Below are positions 23,261 through 30,325 of a stretch of 42,061 bases of DNA, piece after piece. The position numbers and the translations under genes were made by a program. The notes beneath the pieces are model-generated. The model saw nothing but the letters and a program-made list of their open reading frames with translations. It did not search any database and was not told the origin of the DNA. This DNA is from a virus. The DNA lies in IMG/VR virus record IMGVR_UViG_3300033141_003201, positions 1-42,061 of that record; one strand, 5' to 3'. How positions within the stretch are numbered: position 1 is the first letter of the stretch; each line of letters begins with the position of its first letter.

Positions 23261-23652
23261 ATAAAACTTTATGGTCGGAGCAATTTAAGATTCGTTTATC
23301 AAAGTCAGATGAAAGTATGGACTTACACGACATAATTAAAATTTTAATAGTAAGAAAGACAATTAGAAAATATGTAAATAAGAAATGGCTAAGGATTTAC
23401 ACAGAGTTTGAATTAGATGGTGGAAAATTAATCCCAGATATTTATGTGGAAGATATTAAAAAAAAATCTATAATTTGTTATGAAATTCAAAAGAATTTAG
23501 GAAAAAATTATGTTGCTAAAAAGACAGAACAATACAATAAGTTAATCTCTCCATATTTCTTTAATACAATAGATTTAATTATAATTCCTATAAAGGATGC
23601 TCCAAATGATTTAACCGAACTAAATTCTTGGCTTAATCAGTTTATTTTTTAA
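23254..23652 (+). CDS. PD-(D/E)XK-like protein (putative nuclease)
   Basis: This 132-residue protein reads RIYTEFELDGGKLIPDIYVE (48-67), then IICYEIQKNLGKNYVAKKTE (73-92) and DLIIIPIKDAP. The strand-PD-strand-ExQK layout matches small endonuclease-like folds. The usual ExK is ExQ here (E77, Q79), with K80 next to it, so activity is uncertain. It pairs with the zinc-finger protein upstream. Confidence 0.65.
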   Translation: MLNKTLWSEQFKIRLSKSDESMDLHDIIKILIVRKTIRKYVNKKWLRIYTEFELDGGKLIPDIYVEDIKKKSIICYEIQKNLGKNYVAKKTEQYNKLISPYFFNTIDLIIIPIKDAPNDLTELNSWLNQFIF

Positions 23653-23704
23653 GATTTTAGAACAATTAATATTTCTTGTTACTATCTTATAATGAAACAA
23701 ATAC

Positions 23705-23736
23705 TTTAAATATTATCATTTATTATCATTTATTAA
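23705..23736 (+). promoter_or_regulatory. promoter with direct repeat upstream of a zinc-ribbon gene
   Basis: TTTAAATAT at 23705-23713 lies 32 bases before ATG 23737. It is followed by two copies of ATTATCATTT in tandem, overlapping the expected start of transcription, a possible operator. Confidence 0.55.
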
Positions 23737-23880
23737 ATGGAAGAGGAAAAGATAAAACTTAGGTGTCCAGACTGTAAAATTATTATACAAATTAATCCCA
23801 AATTAGTTCAAGAGAATTATATTCAATGTCCAAATCCTCTTTGTCAAAAAATATTTAAAAATCCACTAAAAAATGATTAA
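23737..23880 (+). CDS. 47-residue zinc-ribbon protein
   Basis: LRCPDCKIIIQINPK and IQCPNPLCQKIF form a ribbon with CxxC and CxxxxC knuckles (the second is C-P-N-P-L-C). It is related in layout to the product at 19901. It has its own TATA-like element and repeats upstream, so it may be regulated on its own. Probably binds nucleic acid or a protein partner. Confidence 0.72.
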   Translation: MEEEKIKLRCPDCKIIIQINPKLVQENYIQCPNPLCQKIFKNPLKND

Positions 23881-23928
23881 AAATATTCAGAAAGCGAAAA
23901 ATAGAGAAGTGAAAGGAGATAGTAAAAC

Positions 23929-24252
23929 ATGGTAGGTGAAATGGCAGAAGCGGGAGCTTTTATTTTAATAGTAGTTCTTGCAATAATCTTACTTGGTTTA
24001 TTTATAGCATTTGTAAATTTTCTTGAAACAAGAAAATCTAAAAAATATAGAAAGTTTGTAACAGATATGTATGTTGCAGCAAAGACAAGATTTTTAGCAA
24101 AGGAAGATACTTTAGATTTGGATGTAGAAGAAAAGAATTTCAAGTCTTGGACAAAGAGAATAAAGAAAGAAAACCCAGAATACGATTTAGATAATTCAAT
24201 AGAAGATGAATTAATGGATAGGGTTGATGAACCAACAAAAAAAGAAAAGTAA
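23929..24252 (+). CDS. single-span membrane protein with a long cytosolic acidic tail
   Basis: SD AAAGGAG precedes ATG 23929. The 107 residues have an N-terminal span (about 6-27, AGAFILIVVLAIILLGLFI) and a charged helical tail. The 36 bases upstream of the gene (from 23884) nearly repeat the 3' end of the gene at 24926 (see the repeat entry at 25366). Function unknown. Confidence 0.75.
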   Translation: MVGEMAEAGAFILIVVLAIILLGLFIAFVNFLETRKSKKYRKFVTDMYVAAKTRFLAKEDTLDLDVEEKNFKSWTKRIKKENPEYDLDNSIEDELMDRVDEPTKKEK

Positions 24253-24266
24253 ATTTATTAAAATTG

Positions 24267-24286
24267 CCCATTTAATTTTTGATGGG
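24267..24286 (+). promoter_or_regulatory. hairpin followed by TTCATATT leader element
   Basis: CCCAT/ATGGG stem (24267-24271 with 24282-24286), then TTCATATTTAAATATAG. It belongs to a set with 24624, 26276 and 30289, where a different stem is followed by TTCA(TATTC). A TTTAAATAT TATA candidate overlaps its end, so it could also terminate upstream transcription. Confidence 0.5.
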
Positions 24287-24326
24287 TTCATATTTAAATA
24301 TAGATATAAGGAGGAAAAACAAAAAG

Positions 24327-24596
24327 ATGGAAACAAAAAGTAGATACGAAGTAGTTGCTGAACTTGAACAACAGAAAAGAAATCTTATTAGAGAGAGAGA
24401 TGGATTAGATGATGAACTAAAGGATAAAGAGAAAGAATTAAAAGAAATAAAGAGAGATGTTGAAGATAAGGAAGAGGAGATAAAAGATTTCAAAAGTTCA
24501 CTTGTAAAATCAAAAGAAACTTTCAAAGAACTTATAGCAAGTGTCGATGATAGTTTAAAGAGATTTAACAACTTGGCAGGAAAAGAAAAAAAATAG
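24327..24596 (+). CDS. 89-residue coiled-coil protein
   Basis: The ATG at 24327 has the SD AAGGAGG about 13 bases upstream and is preferred to 24279, which lies in the hairpin. The whole protein is a charged heptad-rich helix (RERDGLDDELKDKEKELKEI and further), with no membrane span. Likely dimeric; function unknown. A structured leader for the next gene follows. Confidence 0.75.
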   Translation: METKSRYEVVAELEQQKRNLIRERDGLDDELKDKEKELKEIKRDVEDKEEEIKDFKSSLVKSKETFKELIASVDDSLKRFNNLAGKEKK

Positions 24597-24623
24597 TCAT
24601 AGAAAAAATAAAACGAAATTTGT

Positions 24624-24721
24624 CCCCTCCCTATGATACCAACCCATTAAATGGGATTAATAGATATATCTGGAAAGATACATCTCCTTAAATTGTCAAT
24701 AGGATAATTTTAACGGAGGGG
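24624..24721 (+). ncRNA. cloverleaf-like structured RNA element in the leader of a coiled-coil gene
   Basis: Four helices can be drawn. P1 is CCCCTCC (24624-24630) with GGAGGGG (24715-24721). P2 is CCCAT (24643-24647) with ATGGG (24651-24655). P3 is AGATATATCT (24662-24671), loop GGAA, AGATACATCT (24676-24685), ten pairs with one mismatch and a GNRA loop. P4 is AAATTGTC (24690-24697), loop of five, GATAATTT (24703-24710) with one GU pair. P1's right strand contains the only SD-like sequence for ATG 24735. It may therefore be a cis-acting switch, or a processed small RNA. No known riboswitch class was recognised. Confidence 0.6.
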
Positions 24722-24734
24722 ATTCATATTCAAA

Positions 24735-24929
24735 ATGAAAACAATAGAAAAAATAAGAGAGTCGTTCAGAAAGAAAAGTAAAAAATGTGCAGAAGATTTA
24801 ATAGAACTAAATAAAAGTGCCTTAGAATTAAATAAAAAAATGAATGAATTGGCTTTAGAAGTAGATGAAACATTGGGATTTATGGAAACAACAATTAAAT
24901 TAAAAGAAGAAGACCCAAAACCAGAATGA
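24735..24929 (+). CDS. 64-residue coiled-coil protein under the cloverleaf leader
   Basis: The product begins MKTIEKIRESFRKKSKKCAE and forms a charged helix throughout (LNKSALELNKKMNELALEVD). The GGAGGGG that could serve as ribosome site ends 13 bases before the ATG and is paired in the upstream RNA structure. Its stop overlaps the next start (ATGA at 24926). Function unknown; probably partners the membrane protein that follows. Confidence 0.75.
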   Translation: MKTIEKIRESFRKKSKKCAEDLIELNKSALELNKKMNELALEVDETLGFMETTIKLKEEDPKPE

Positions 24930-25423
24930 AAATAAAAATATGGAAAGATAAAAATAAGAATTGGATAACAGCAAAAGAATTTTTCTCTCGTTTTTCAGAT
25001 GGAGTAAAAAATATTACGCCTGTCCAAAAAATAAAAAACGAATCAAGAGCAACATTCACTATGTTTATTGGTTACTTAGTTGGTTTAGTTTCTCTAATTA
25101 TTTATAGAAAACTATTTGTTGTTCAATGGTTTACTTATGCTTTAATTATTATTTTCTTAGGTGCTTCTTGGTCTAATGCAATTAAATGGTTTGTTTTAAG
25201 ACAGCAAGTAAAATTATTTTCCCAATTTGATACGAATGCTATTGATTTAAATAAAATAATGGATAGTTTAGAAGAAGTAAAAGAAGATAAAGTAGTAGTT
25301 GTGGATAGTGAAGAAAAAAAAGGAATGTCGGAAATGGGAATTGATATGGAGAATTATGTAGATGAAAATATTCAGAAAGCGAAAGATAGAGAGATGAAAG
25401 GAGGTAATGAAAATGAAAAGTAG
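24926..25423 (+). CDS. membrane protein with two spans and acidic cytosolic tail
   Basis: In this 165-residue protein, spans lie at about 46-64 and 68-92 and are flanked by basic residues. A charged C-terminal region with EEVKEDKVVVVDSEEKKGMS follows. The last codons overlap the prohibitin gene start and provide its SD (GAAAGGAGG). The coupling suggests a role beside the prohibitin-like protein at the membrane. Confidence 0.78.
   Translation: MKIKIWKDKNKNWITAKEFFSRFSDGVKNITPVQKIKNESRATFTMFIGYLVGLVSLIIYRKLFVVQWFTYALIIIFLGASWSNAIKWFVLRQQVKLFSQFDTNAIDLNKIMDSLEEVKEDKVVVVDSEEKKGMSEMGIDMENYVDENIQKAKDREMKGGNENEK
25366..25413 (+). repeat. second copy of a segment repeated at 23882
   Basis: AAAATATTCAGAAAGCGAAA then GATAGAGAGATGAAAGGAGG here nearly equals 23882-23918 (AAATATTCAGAAAGCGAAAA, ATAGAGAAGTGAAAGGAG). 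Here it encodes the C-terminus of one gene and the SD of the next. At 23882 it is non-coding upstream of a membrane gene. Confidence 0.8.
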
Positions 25424-26264
25424 AAATATAGATGAAAGAAGCCCCTTAGAAAAAAGCATAGGGATGAAAGGAAGTTCTATTGTAAAATGGATTGGATTGG
25501 TAATTATAGTTGTAATCTTATTAAGTAGTTTTTATATAATTCCTGCTGGAAAAAGAGGAGTATTATTGACATTTGGTAAACCATCAATGGAATCAATGGA
25601 TGAAGGATTGCATATAAAAATGCCCTTAGCCCAACAGATAGTAAAGATGGATGTAAGGGAATTAAGGTTTGACGCACCAAAGGCAAGTTCAGCATCAAGA
25701 GATTTACAGATAGTGACTACAGATGTAACTTTGAATTATAAGATTTTAGCTGAAAGTGTTCCAGAATTGTATCAAGAAATAGGTTTAGACTATGAAAGCA
25801 AAATAATTGTTCCTGCTGTTCAAGAAATTGTGAAAGCTTCGACTGCGAAATATACTGCCGAAGAATTAATTACTAAAAGACCTGAAGCAAAGGATAGTAT
25901 TGAAATTGCATTAAGAGAGAGATTAATAAAAAGTGGTCTTATTGTGACAGCAATATCGATAACTAATTTTGAGTTTAGTGATGAATTTAATAAAGCTATT
26001 GAAGAAAAAGTAACAGCTCAACAGCAAAAGATTAAAGCTGAAAATGATTTGGAAAGAATCAAAGTAGAAAAAGAACAGGTAATTACTCAGGCAGAGGGTC
26101 AATCAGAAGCACAAAGACTACAGAAATTACAATTAACTCCAGAGTTAGTTACAATGAGAGCATTACAAGTTCAAGAACAAGCTATTGCTAAGTGGAATGG
26201 GGTGCTTCCGATGGTTACAGGAGGAGCAACACCTTTTGTTAGTTTAGGAAATAGCACATTTTAA
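25413..26264 (+). CDS. prohibitin/SPFH (band 7) family membrane protein
   Basis: ATG 25413 gives proper SD spacing to AAAGGAGG; ATG 25407 is only 2 bases from it. The 283 residues have an N-terminal span (about 22-42) and an SPFH domain starting IIPAGKRGVLLTFGKPSMES. Conserved prohibitin features follow: TTDVTLNYKI, VPAVQEIVKASTAKYTAEEL, LIKSGLIVTAISITNFEFSD. A helical region (about 190-245) with VTAQQQKIKAEN and EGQSEAQRLQKL precedes a short C-terminus. Prohibitins form large ring assemblies at membranes and modulate proteases. In a virus it might organise the host membrane, exclude competitors or protect viral proteins. Acquisition from a cellular host is likely. Confidence 0.92.
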   Translation: MKSRNIDERSPLEKSIGMKGSSIVKWIGLVIIVVILLSSFYIIPAGKRGVLLTFGKPSMESMDEGLHIKMPLAQQIVKMDVRELRFDAPKASSASRDLQIVTTDVTLNYKILAESVPELYQEIGLDYESKIIVPAVQEIVKASTAKYTAEELITKRPEAKDSIEIALRERLIKSGLIVTAISITNFEFSDEFNKAIEEKVTAQQQKIKAENDLERIKVEKEQVITQAEGQSEAQRLQKLQLTPELVTMRALQVQEQAIAKWNGVLPMVTGGATPFVSLGNSTF

Positions 26265-26275
26265 AATTTATAATT

Positions 26276-26303
26276 AAACCTCACTTTAATTTTTTAGAGG
26301 TTT
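26276..26303 (+). promoter_or_regulatory. hairpin followed by TTCATATTC leader element
   Basis: AAACCTC (26276-26282) pairs with GAGGTTT (26297-26303) around a T-rich 14-base loop; TTCATATTC follows and the next ATG is at 26326. Same arrangement as 24267, 24624 and 30289. It may also help end prohibitin transcription. Confidence 0.6.
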
Positions 26304-26325
26304 TCATATTCACAAGAGAAAGAGA

Positions 26326-26727
26326 ATGAAAAAGAAAGAGTTAGAAAAAAAGATAAAAGAGAAATGTAAAGAATTAGATTTAGTAGAAGAAGAAAAAAAG
26401 AAAATAAAAAAAAAGGATAGAAAGTATTGGATAATCGGTGGAGTATTAATTGTATTTCTAATTGCATTTTTAATTATTAATAGTTTAGACCCAACAAGAG
26501 TTTATGATAAAAATAATAAATTATTAGAAAAAGAAGTAATCTCTCCAATAAATGAAGAGCTTAGTAATTCAAGTATAGATTTATTTGGATTAAATGGACT
26601 TGTAGATAGTAGTTCTATGATTGGTTTAATTACTATTATACTTGTTGTTTCTATTTTATTTATATTACTTGGGGTTTTAGTTCCACTAATCTTTCCAAAA
26701 AAAGAAAGGGGGTTGGGAAATTTATGA
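26326..26727 (+). CDS. two-span membrane protein with N-terminal coiled coil
   Basis: In this 133-residue protein, the first 32 residues are a Lys/Glu helix (KKKELEKKIKEKCKELDLVE). Spans follow at about 34-53 and 98-122, with an exported loop between that carries Asn-rich sequence. It overlaps the next gene by 4 bases. No SD of normal strength is seen, in keeping with the hairpin leader controlling it. Function unknown. Confidence 0.78.
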   Translation: MKKKELEKKIKEKCKELDLVEEEKKKIKKKDRKYWIIGGVLIVFLIAFLIINSLDPTRVYDKNNKLLEKEVISPINEELSNSSIDLFGLNGLVDSSSMIGLITIILVVSILFILLGVLVPLIFPKKERGLGNL

Positions 26728-27419
26728 GTAACAAAGAAAAAGAAGAGAAAAGGAGTAAAATAGTAAAATTAATAACATTATCAATTTTATTTAGTTCAAT
26801 TGTGGCATTATCAAGACTTTCTTTTGAACTAAAATTTTCTTATTCAATATTAATTGGGTTGGGTGGAGTGATTATTATATACATTTTGAATAGATTTAAA
26901 ATAATAACATTTGAAAAAAATAACAAAGAAAAAGAAGAAAAAGATAAAGAATTTGTAAAAACATTAGATACTAAGACACTTAAACAATTAATAAAAGACC
27001 AAAATGAATTCCTAAAATTAGCAGATAAAGAATACGATAAAAGAAAAGACAAAAGCCTAGGAGAAAAAATAGGGAATGAACTATGGGATATAATTGGATG
27101 GGGAACAACTATATTTATTATAGGATTAATTATGTTTGGAGGAATACCCACCATGTTTGGTGTAAATAACGAATTTACAAATCCAACTACCCCCTATAAT
27201 TTCTCTCTGAATAGTAGTGATATATTTGATAATGTAACTAACTCTTATGAAATGGTTGAAAAAGCTGCATCTTATCCAATTAAGGTTATAATGGGAATTG
27301 GAGAAGGACAACCAATATTTTTCTTTTGGCTCTTTTGGGCTGCAGTATTTATGGGAGTAATATTGCCAATTATTAAAATAATATATTACACAATTAAAAA
27401 AATAGGAGGTAAAAAATAA
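26724..27419 (+). CDS. four-span membrane protein
   Basis: This 231-residue protein starts inside the previous stop. Membrane segments lie at about 15-31, 37-56, 124-146 and 198-222. A charged cytosolic stretch (65-115) sits between the second and third, and an exported Asn-rich loop (148-190) between the third and fourth. It continues the previous gene's arrangement of helix and spans and may be a distant duplicate of it. Its stop overlaps the next ATG. Confidence 0.8.
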   Translation: MSNKEKEEKRSKIVKLITLSILFSSIVALSRLSFELKFSYSILIGLGGVIIIYILNRFKIITFEKNNKEKEEKDKEFVKTLDTKTLKQLIKDQNEFLKLADKEYDKRKDKSLGEKIGNELWDIIGWGTTIFIIGLIMFGGIPTMFGVNNEFTNPTTPYNFSLNSSDIFDNVTNSYEMVEKAASYPIKVIMGIGEGQPIFFFWLFWAAVFMGVILPIIKIIYYTIKKIGGKK

Positions 27420-27607
27420 TGAGTTTTATAGAAGATGCGTTAGAAGAGCCAGGATTCTGGATTTTAGCTGGTCTAGGATTATCTGCAGAATTAATTGGAT
27501 ATATAATAAGCAAAAAATCAGAGTTGGGAGCATTTCCACTTTGGCAATTAATAGTAGTAATGGTTGGAACAATATTTGCATCTGCATATTTTGCAACAAA
27601 GGATTAA
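27419..27607 (+). CDS. 62-residue protein with two membrane spans
   Basis: TAATG overlap with the previous gene and SD AGGAGG upstream support ATG 27419. Hydrophobic segments lie at about 11-30 and 40-58. Function unknown. Confidence 0.75.
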   Translation: MSFIEDALEEPGFWILAGLGLSAELIGYIISKKSELGAFPLWQLIVVMVGTIFASAYFATKD

Positions 27608-27608
27608 A

Positions 27609-27908
27609 ATGAAAATAGAAGAAGTGATGGTAAATGAAGAGAAAGTCTATTTGAAAAAAGATAGATTAGGTTGGCATGAAGTTCATCCTATAAAAAAAGA
27701 TATAACTCAACCAATAAGAATTGGAAAAAAAATAAATTGGAAAAATATAAATTGGAAGAATTTGATTTCAGGAGGAAGTTGGATTAAATTAGGGATAGTC
27801 TTTTTTATTATCTTAATTGTCTGTGGTTGTATCTATGAATATTCAACAGCAGTAAGAATAGCCAATGAATGTATAAATTCTACAATATTATATGTTCCTT
27901 TAAATTAA
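27609..27908 (+). CDS. single-span membrane protein
   Basis: The start 27609 lies one base after the previous stop; an in-frame ATG at 27564 overlaps that gene and is less likely. The 99 residues have a polar basic N-terminal part (to about 60), one span (about 67-86, with cysteines CGC) and a short exported tail with one Cys. Function unknown. Confidence 0.75.
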   Translation: MKIEEVMVNEEKVYLKKDRLGWHEVHPIKKDITQPIRIGKKINWKNINWKNLISGGSWIKLGIVFFIILIVCGCIYEYSTAVRIANECINSTILYVPLN

Positions 27909-27912
27909 AGAG

Positions 27913-28188
27913 ATGGAAAAAAAATTAAAAATAGGATTACTTTACTTGGGTTTACACAACCAATTAGTAAAGAAGCATGGAGAAAATTCAGTTATAACTA
28001 GAAAAGAATTCTTCTGTAAATTGGGAAAACACTATATGATTCCAAAGGAATTAAGACCATGGATAGTAAAAGAAATGGTGAAAATAAATTTAATAGAAAG
28101 AACAAATAGAGATAATATCAAAATTCTTAAATGTGATATAAATATAGAAGAAAACCAAAATAAGCTATATAAGAGATTAAATATATGA
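27913..28188 (+). CDS. winged-helix-like small protein
   Basis: In this 91-residue protein, a helical start (GLLYLGLHNQLVKKHGENSV) is followed by RKEFFCKLGKHYMIPKELRP, then WIVKEMVKINLIERTNRDN and IKILK. The order helix, helix, recognition helix, short wing fits a winged helix, a type often seen in archaeal mobile elements. It probably binds DNA. ATG 27913 has weak SD AAAGAG. Confidence 0.7.
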   Translation: MEKKLKIGLLYLGLHNQLVKKHGENSVITRKEFFCKLGKHYMIPKELRPWIVKEMVKINLIERTNRDNIKILKCDINIEENQNKLYKRLNI

Positions 28189-28198
28189 AAAAAGGAAA

Positions 28199-28414
28199 AT
28201 GAATCAAAAACTTCAAAGAAAATGTATTGTTTGTTTAAAGGAATTTAAATATAATACTGTTAGAGGTTGTCGTGGAATGAGGACAAAAGGGATAAGGAGA
28301 GGAAATAGTCTTACTTGTTCTCCCAGTTGTTCAAAAATATATACTCGAATATCCCAATATGTTCATAGTAATTGGATTCCTAAAAAAAGAATAGAAAGTG
28401 TCATAAAAGAGTGA
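28199..28414 (+). CDS. zinc-finger protein
   Basis: This 71-residue protein has the pattern RKCIVCLKEFKY then RGNSLTCSPSCSKIYTRISQ, that is CxxC and CxxxC around a basic loop (RGCRGMRTKGIRRG). It resembles small treble-clef fingers found in phage and archaeal mobile elements. Likely nucleic-acid-binding. It precedes a type B promoter. Confidence 0.75.
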   Translation: MNQKLQRKCIVCLKEFKYNTVRGCRGMRTKGIRRGNSLTCSPSCSKIYTRISQYVHSNWIPKKRIESVIKE

Positions 28415-28423
28415 ATAGAAAGG

Positions 28424-28432
28424 TTTAAATAC
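28424..28432 (+). promoter_or_regulatory. type B promoter (TTTAAATAC)
   Basis: TTTAAATAC begins exactly 30 bases before ATG 28454, as at 18454 and 20215. Confidence 0.8.
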
Positions 28433-28453
28433 AACTATTAATATAAATTAACT

Positions 28454-28609
28454 ATGAGAAAAAGAACAATACAAAAATATGGAAACTCTTATGCTATAAA
28501 ATTAGACCCAAGCGATTTAAGGGATTTTGAATTAAAAGAAGGAGATTCTGTGGATATTGATGATTTAAATTTATTAGAATGTAAGAACAAAAAGGAGAAA
28601 AAGAAATAA
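28454..28609 (+). CDS. AbrB/SpoVT-like DNA-binding protein
   Basis: The 51-residue product MRKRTIQKYGNSYAIKLDPS continues DLRDFELKEGDSVDIDDLNL and ends in a basic tail. It has the canonical AbrB/MazE-type swapped-hairpin signature (Q-K-x-G-N-S-x-x-I-x-L, then F-x-L-K-x-G-D-x-V-x-I). The start is fixed by the type B promoter. It probably acts as repressor of its own operon or of viral promoters. Its stop overlaps the next ATG (TAATG). Confidence 0.85.
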   Translation: MRKRTIQKYGNSYAIKLDPSDLRDFELKEGDSVDIDDLNLLECKNKKEKKK

Positions 28610-28860
28610 TGGAAAAGAAATTTTGGAAAACACTCGCAATAATTCTTTTAGTAATATTTATACTAGAAAATAGTTTAATGGCTTATGGATATTTCTTAAC
28701 TGAAGATATAGAGAAAGAAACAAATATTTGTTATTATGATGTTTGTGAGGGTTATCCAGAGGCTTATTATTCTTATTCTGATAAAATTTGTGATTGTTAT
28801 GATTACGATTTAATAGGAAATGAAGTTTTAGTTAAAACAGAATATATGGGGAGAAGATGA
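28609..28860 (+). CDS. single-span protein with a Cys-rich exported domain
   Basis: In this 83-residue protein, an N-terminal span (about 7-27) is followed by an exported domain with NICYYDVCEGYPEAYYSYS and KICDCYDYD, four cysteines in all, rich in Tyr and Asp. It resembles small exported proteins I recall from uncultured DPANN archaea, an impression from memory only. SD AAAAGGAG precedes the ATG. The stop overlaps the next start. Confidence 0.75.
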   Translation: MEKKFWKTLAIILLVIFILENSLMAYGYFLTEDIEKETNICYYDVCEGYPEAYYSYSDKICDCYDYDLIGNEVLVKTEYMGRR

Positions 28861-29450
28861 AAAAAGAATCAATAATTAGTTCAATTAAGTATACCTTATT
28901 TTTCTTAGCAGTGGTTTTACTTATTTTAAATATTAGTTTAGTAAGCTCTTTAGATATATATTCTGGTGATACAATTAATTTAACTTTAGAAAAACAATTT
29001 GATTATTATTCTATTGTTGGAAATTCAAGTGAGATTAATTTAAATATAATTCAAGAAGGAAATATTGTATGGATAACTTTTGATAAATATACACAAGACG
29101 ATTCTTTTGAAATAGTATTCTTTGACATAGAGAAAGAAGTCATAACAGTCTATCAATCTTCAGGAGGAGGGGGTAAAACAAGAACAATAACTAAAGAAGT
29201 AATAAAAGAAGTTGAAGTAGATAATTATGTTTCAGTTCCAAATAATACAATAGAATATGTGGAAAATAAAACAGTAGAAGAAAAGATTGTGGATACTGGA
29301 GAAGTAAAGTTATTTATGGTTATTTTAGGATTACTTTGTGTTGGAATAATTATTGGAGTCCTTTGGTATTTTATGAAAAGGATGAATAAAAAATACTCAT
29401 TAGAGAATAAAGAGAATACAGATGAAAGGAGGTTTAATGAAAATGAATGA
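28857..29450 (+). CDS. membrane protein with exported beta domain
   Basis: In this 197-residue protein, a signal-like span (about 13-33, ending LVSSLD) leads into a beta-rich exported domain (35-100), then SSGGGGKTRTITKEVIKEVE and a Thr/Val/Glu stalk. A second span follows (about 147-169), then a charged cytosolic tail. The Gly-rich joint and stalk are typical of surface proteins. Its end overlaps the start of the next surface gene and supplies the SD. Confidence 0.8.
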   Translation: MKKESIISSIKYTLFFLAVVLLILNISLVSSLDIYSGDTINLTLEKQFDYYSIVGNSSEINLNIIQEGNIVWITFDKYTQDDSFEIVFFDIEKEVITVYQSSGGGGKTRTITKEVIKEVEVDNYVSVPNNTIEYVENKTVEEKIVDTGEVKLFMVILGLLCVGIIIGVLWYFMKRMNKKYSLENKENTDERRFNENE

Positions 29451-30258
29451 AGAAAATAAGAAACAAAAGAAAAAGATGACTTTGAATAAAAAACTTTTAA
29501 TGTTTGGAATACTTCCACTCTTTGTAGTTTTAGTTAGTGCATTAGGTTATTACGCAATGTTTAGTCAAACTGTAAATATAACTCAACCATTAAGTTTTAA
29601 TGGATTAGAACAATCTGTTGATTGTAATTCAGGAGAAACTTGTTTAGGAAAAGCAATGACTGTTACAAATGATGGAGATACTCCAAGAATAGTCAAAATA
29701 GTAAAAACATCTGGAAGTGAAGATATTGGTCTTGCTTATGTTGGTTTGTTAGAACTTACAAAGAAAAATACAACAACTTGGAAACCAACAGGAATTGAAG
29801 AAGATACAGTAGAAATTACATACACAGTTGTTGGGGAAATTTTTGAATATTCAGGAGTTCCAGAAGGATATACTTTAGTTTATTACAAAGATGCTATTGT
29901 TGGATTGGAAGGAAGATTAGAAAGTCCTCAATCAGTTGTTCAAGTAATAGATGGAAATTTACCTCAAGAAGATGATGCAAATTTAGACGCTAACTATTCA
30001 GATACACCAGATTGGTATGCTCATTCAACAGGTGCAAAGTTGTGGGCAGTTCCTAATGAAGCTATACTTGCAGGAAATGTTTTGGATTGGAGTTTAATGA
30101 ATGACTTTTACTATGAAACAGATTTAATTTATTATTTTGATAATATAGATAATGAAATAACTGTTCCAGCAAATAGTTTTATAACTTTTTATCCAGAATT
30201 TACACCAAGCACATATTTGGACACTGAAAGTTATATATTTAACTTTGAAATTCAATAA
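29437..30258 (+). CDS. exported surface protein, TasA/camelysin-like in layout
   Basis: The ATG at 29437 or 29443 fits the SD AAAGGAGG; ATG 29422 precedes the SD. The product of about 273 residues has a basic N-terminus, one span (about 18-38, LLMFGILPLFVVLVSALGYY) and an exported beta-rich domain with AMTVTNDGDTPRIVKIVKT and a C-terminal VPANSFITFYPEF. Short N-terminal span followed by 'SQTVNITQPLSF' and tandem beta strands resembles TasA/camelysin-type fibre subunits, but this is by eye. Two cysteines (in DCNSGETC) may pair. It ends the surface-protein operon; a hairpin leader for the next gene follows. Confidence 0.8.
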   Translation: MKMNEENKKQKKKMTLNKKLLMFGILPLFVVLVSALGYYAMFSQTVNITQPLSFNGLEQSVDCNSGETCLGKAMTVTNDGDTPRIVKIVKTSGSEDIGLAYVGLLELTKKNTTTWKPTGIEEDTVEITYTVVGEIFEYSGVPEGYTLVYYKDAIVGLEGRLESPQSVVQVIDGNLPQEDDANLDANYSDTPDWYAHSTGAKLWAVPNEAILAGNVLDWSLMNDFYYETDLIYYFDNIDNEITVPANSFITFYPEFTPSTYLDTESYIFNFEIQ

Positions 30259-30288
30259 ACAAACTAAAAATAAACTTATTATTTTTTT

Positions 30289-30307
30289 GTCCCAATGTTT
30301 GTGGGAC
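30289..30307 (+). promoter_or_regulatory. hairpin after a T run, followed by TTCACACTC leader
   Basis: GTCCCA (30289-30294) pairs with TGGGAC (30302-30307), loop of 7, preceded by seven T. TTCACACTCATAATC and ATG 30326 follow. It shares the arrangement of 24267, 24624 and 26276. It may act in termination of the surface operon, in control of the next gene, or both. Confidence 0.6.
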
Positions 30308-30325
30308 TTCACACTCATAATCAAA

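Noticed and set aside
30245-30325. 27-residue N-terminal extension of the 30326 protein
   Set aside because: It overlaps the previous gene and spans a stable hairpin; the product would gain an unrelated hydrophobic piece.
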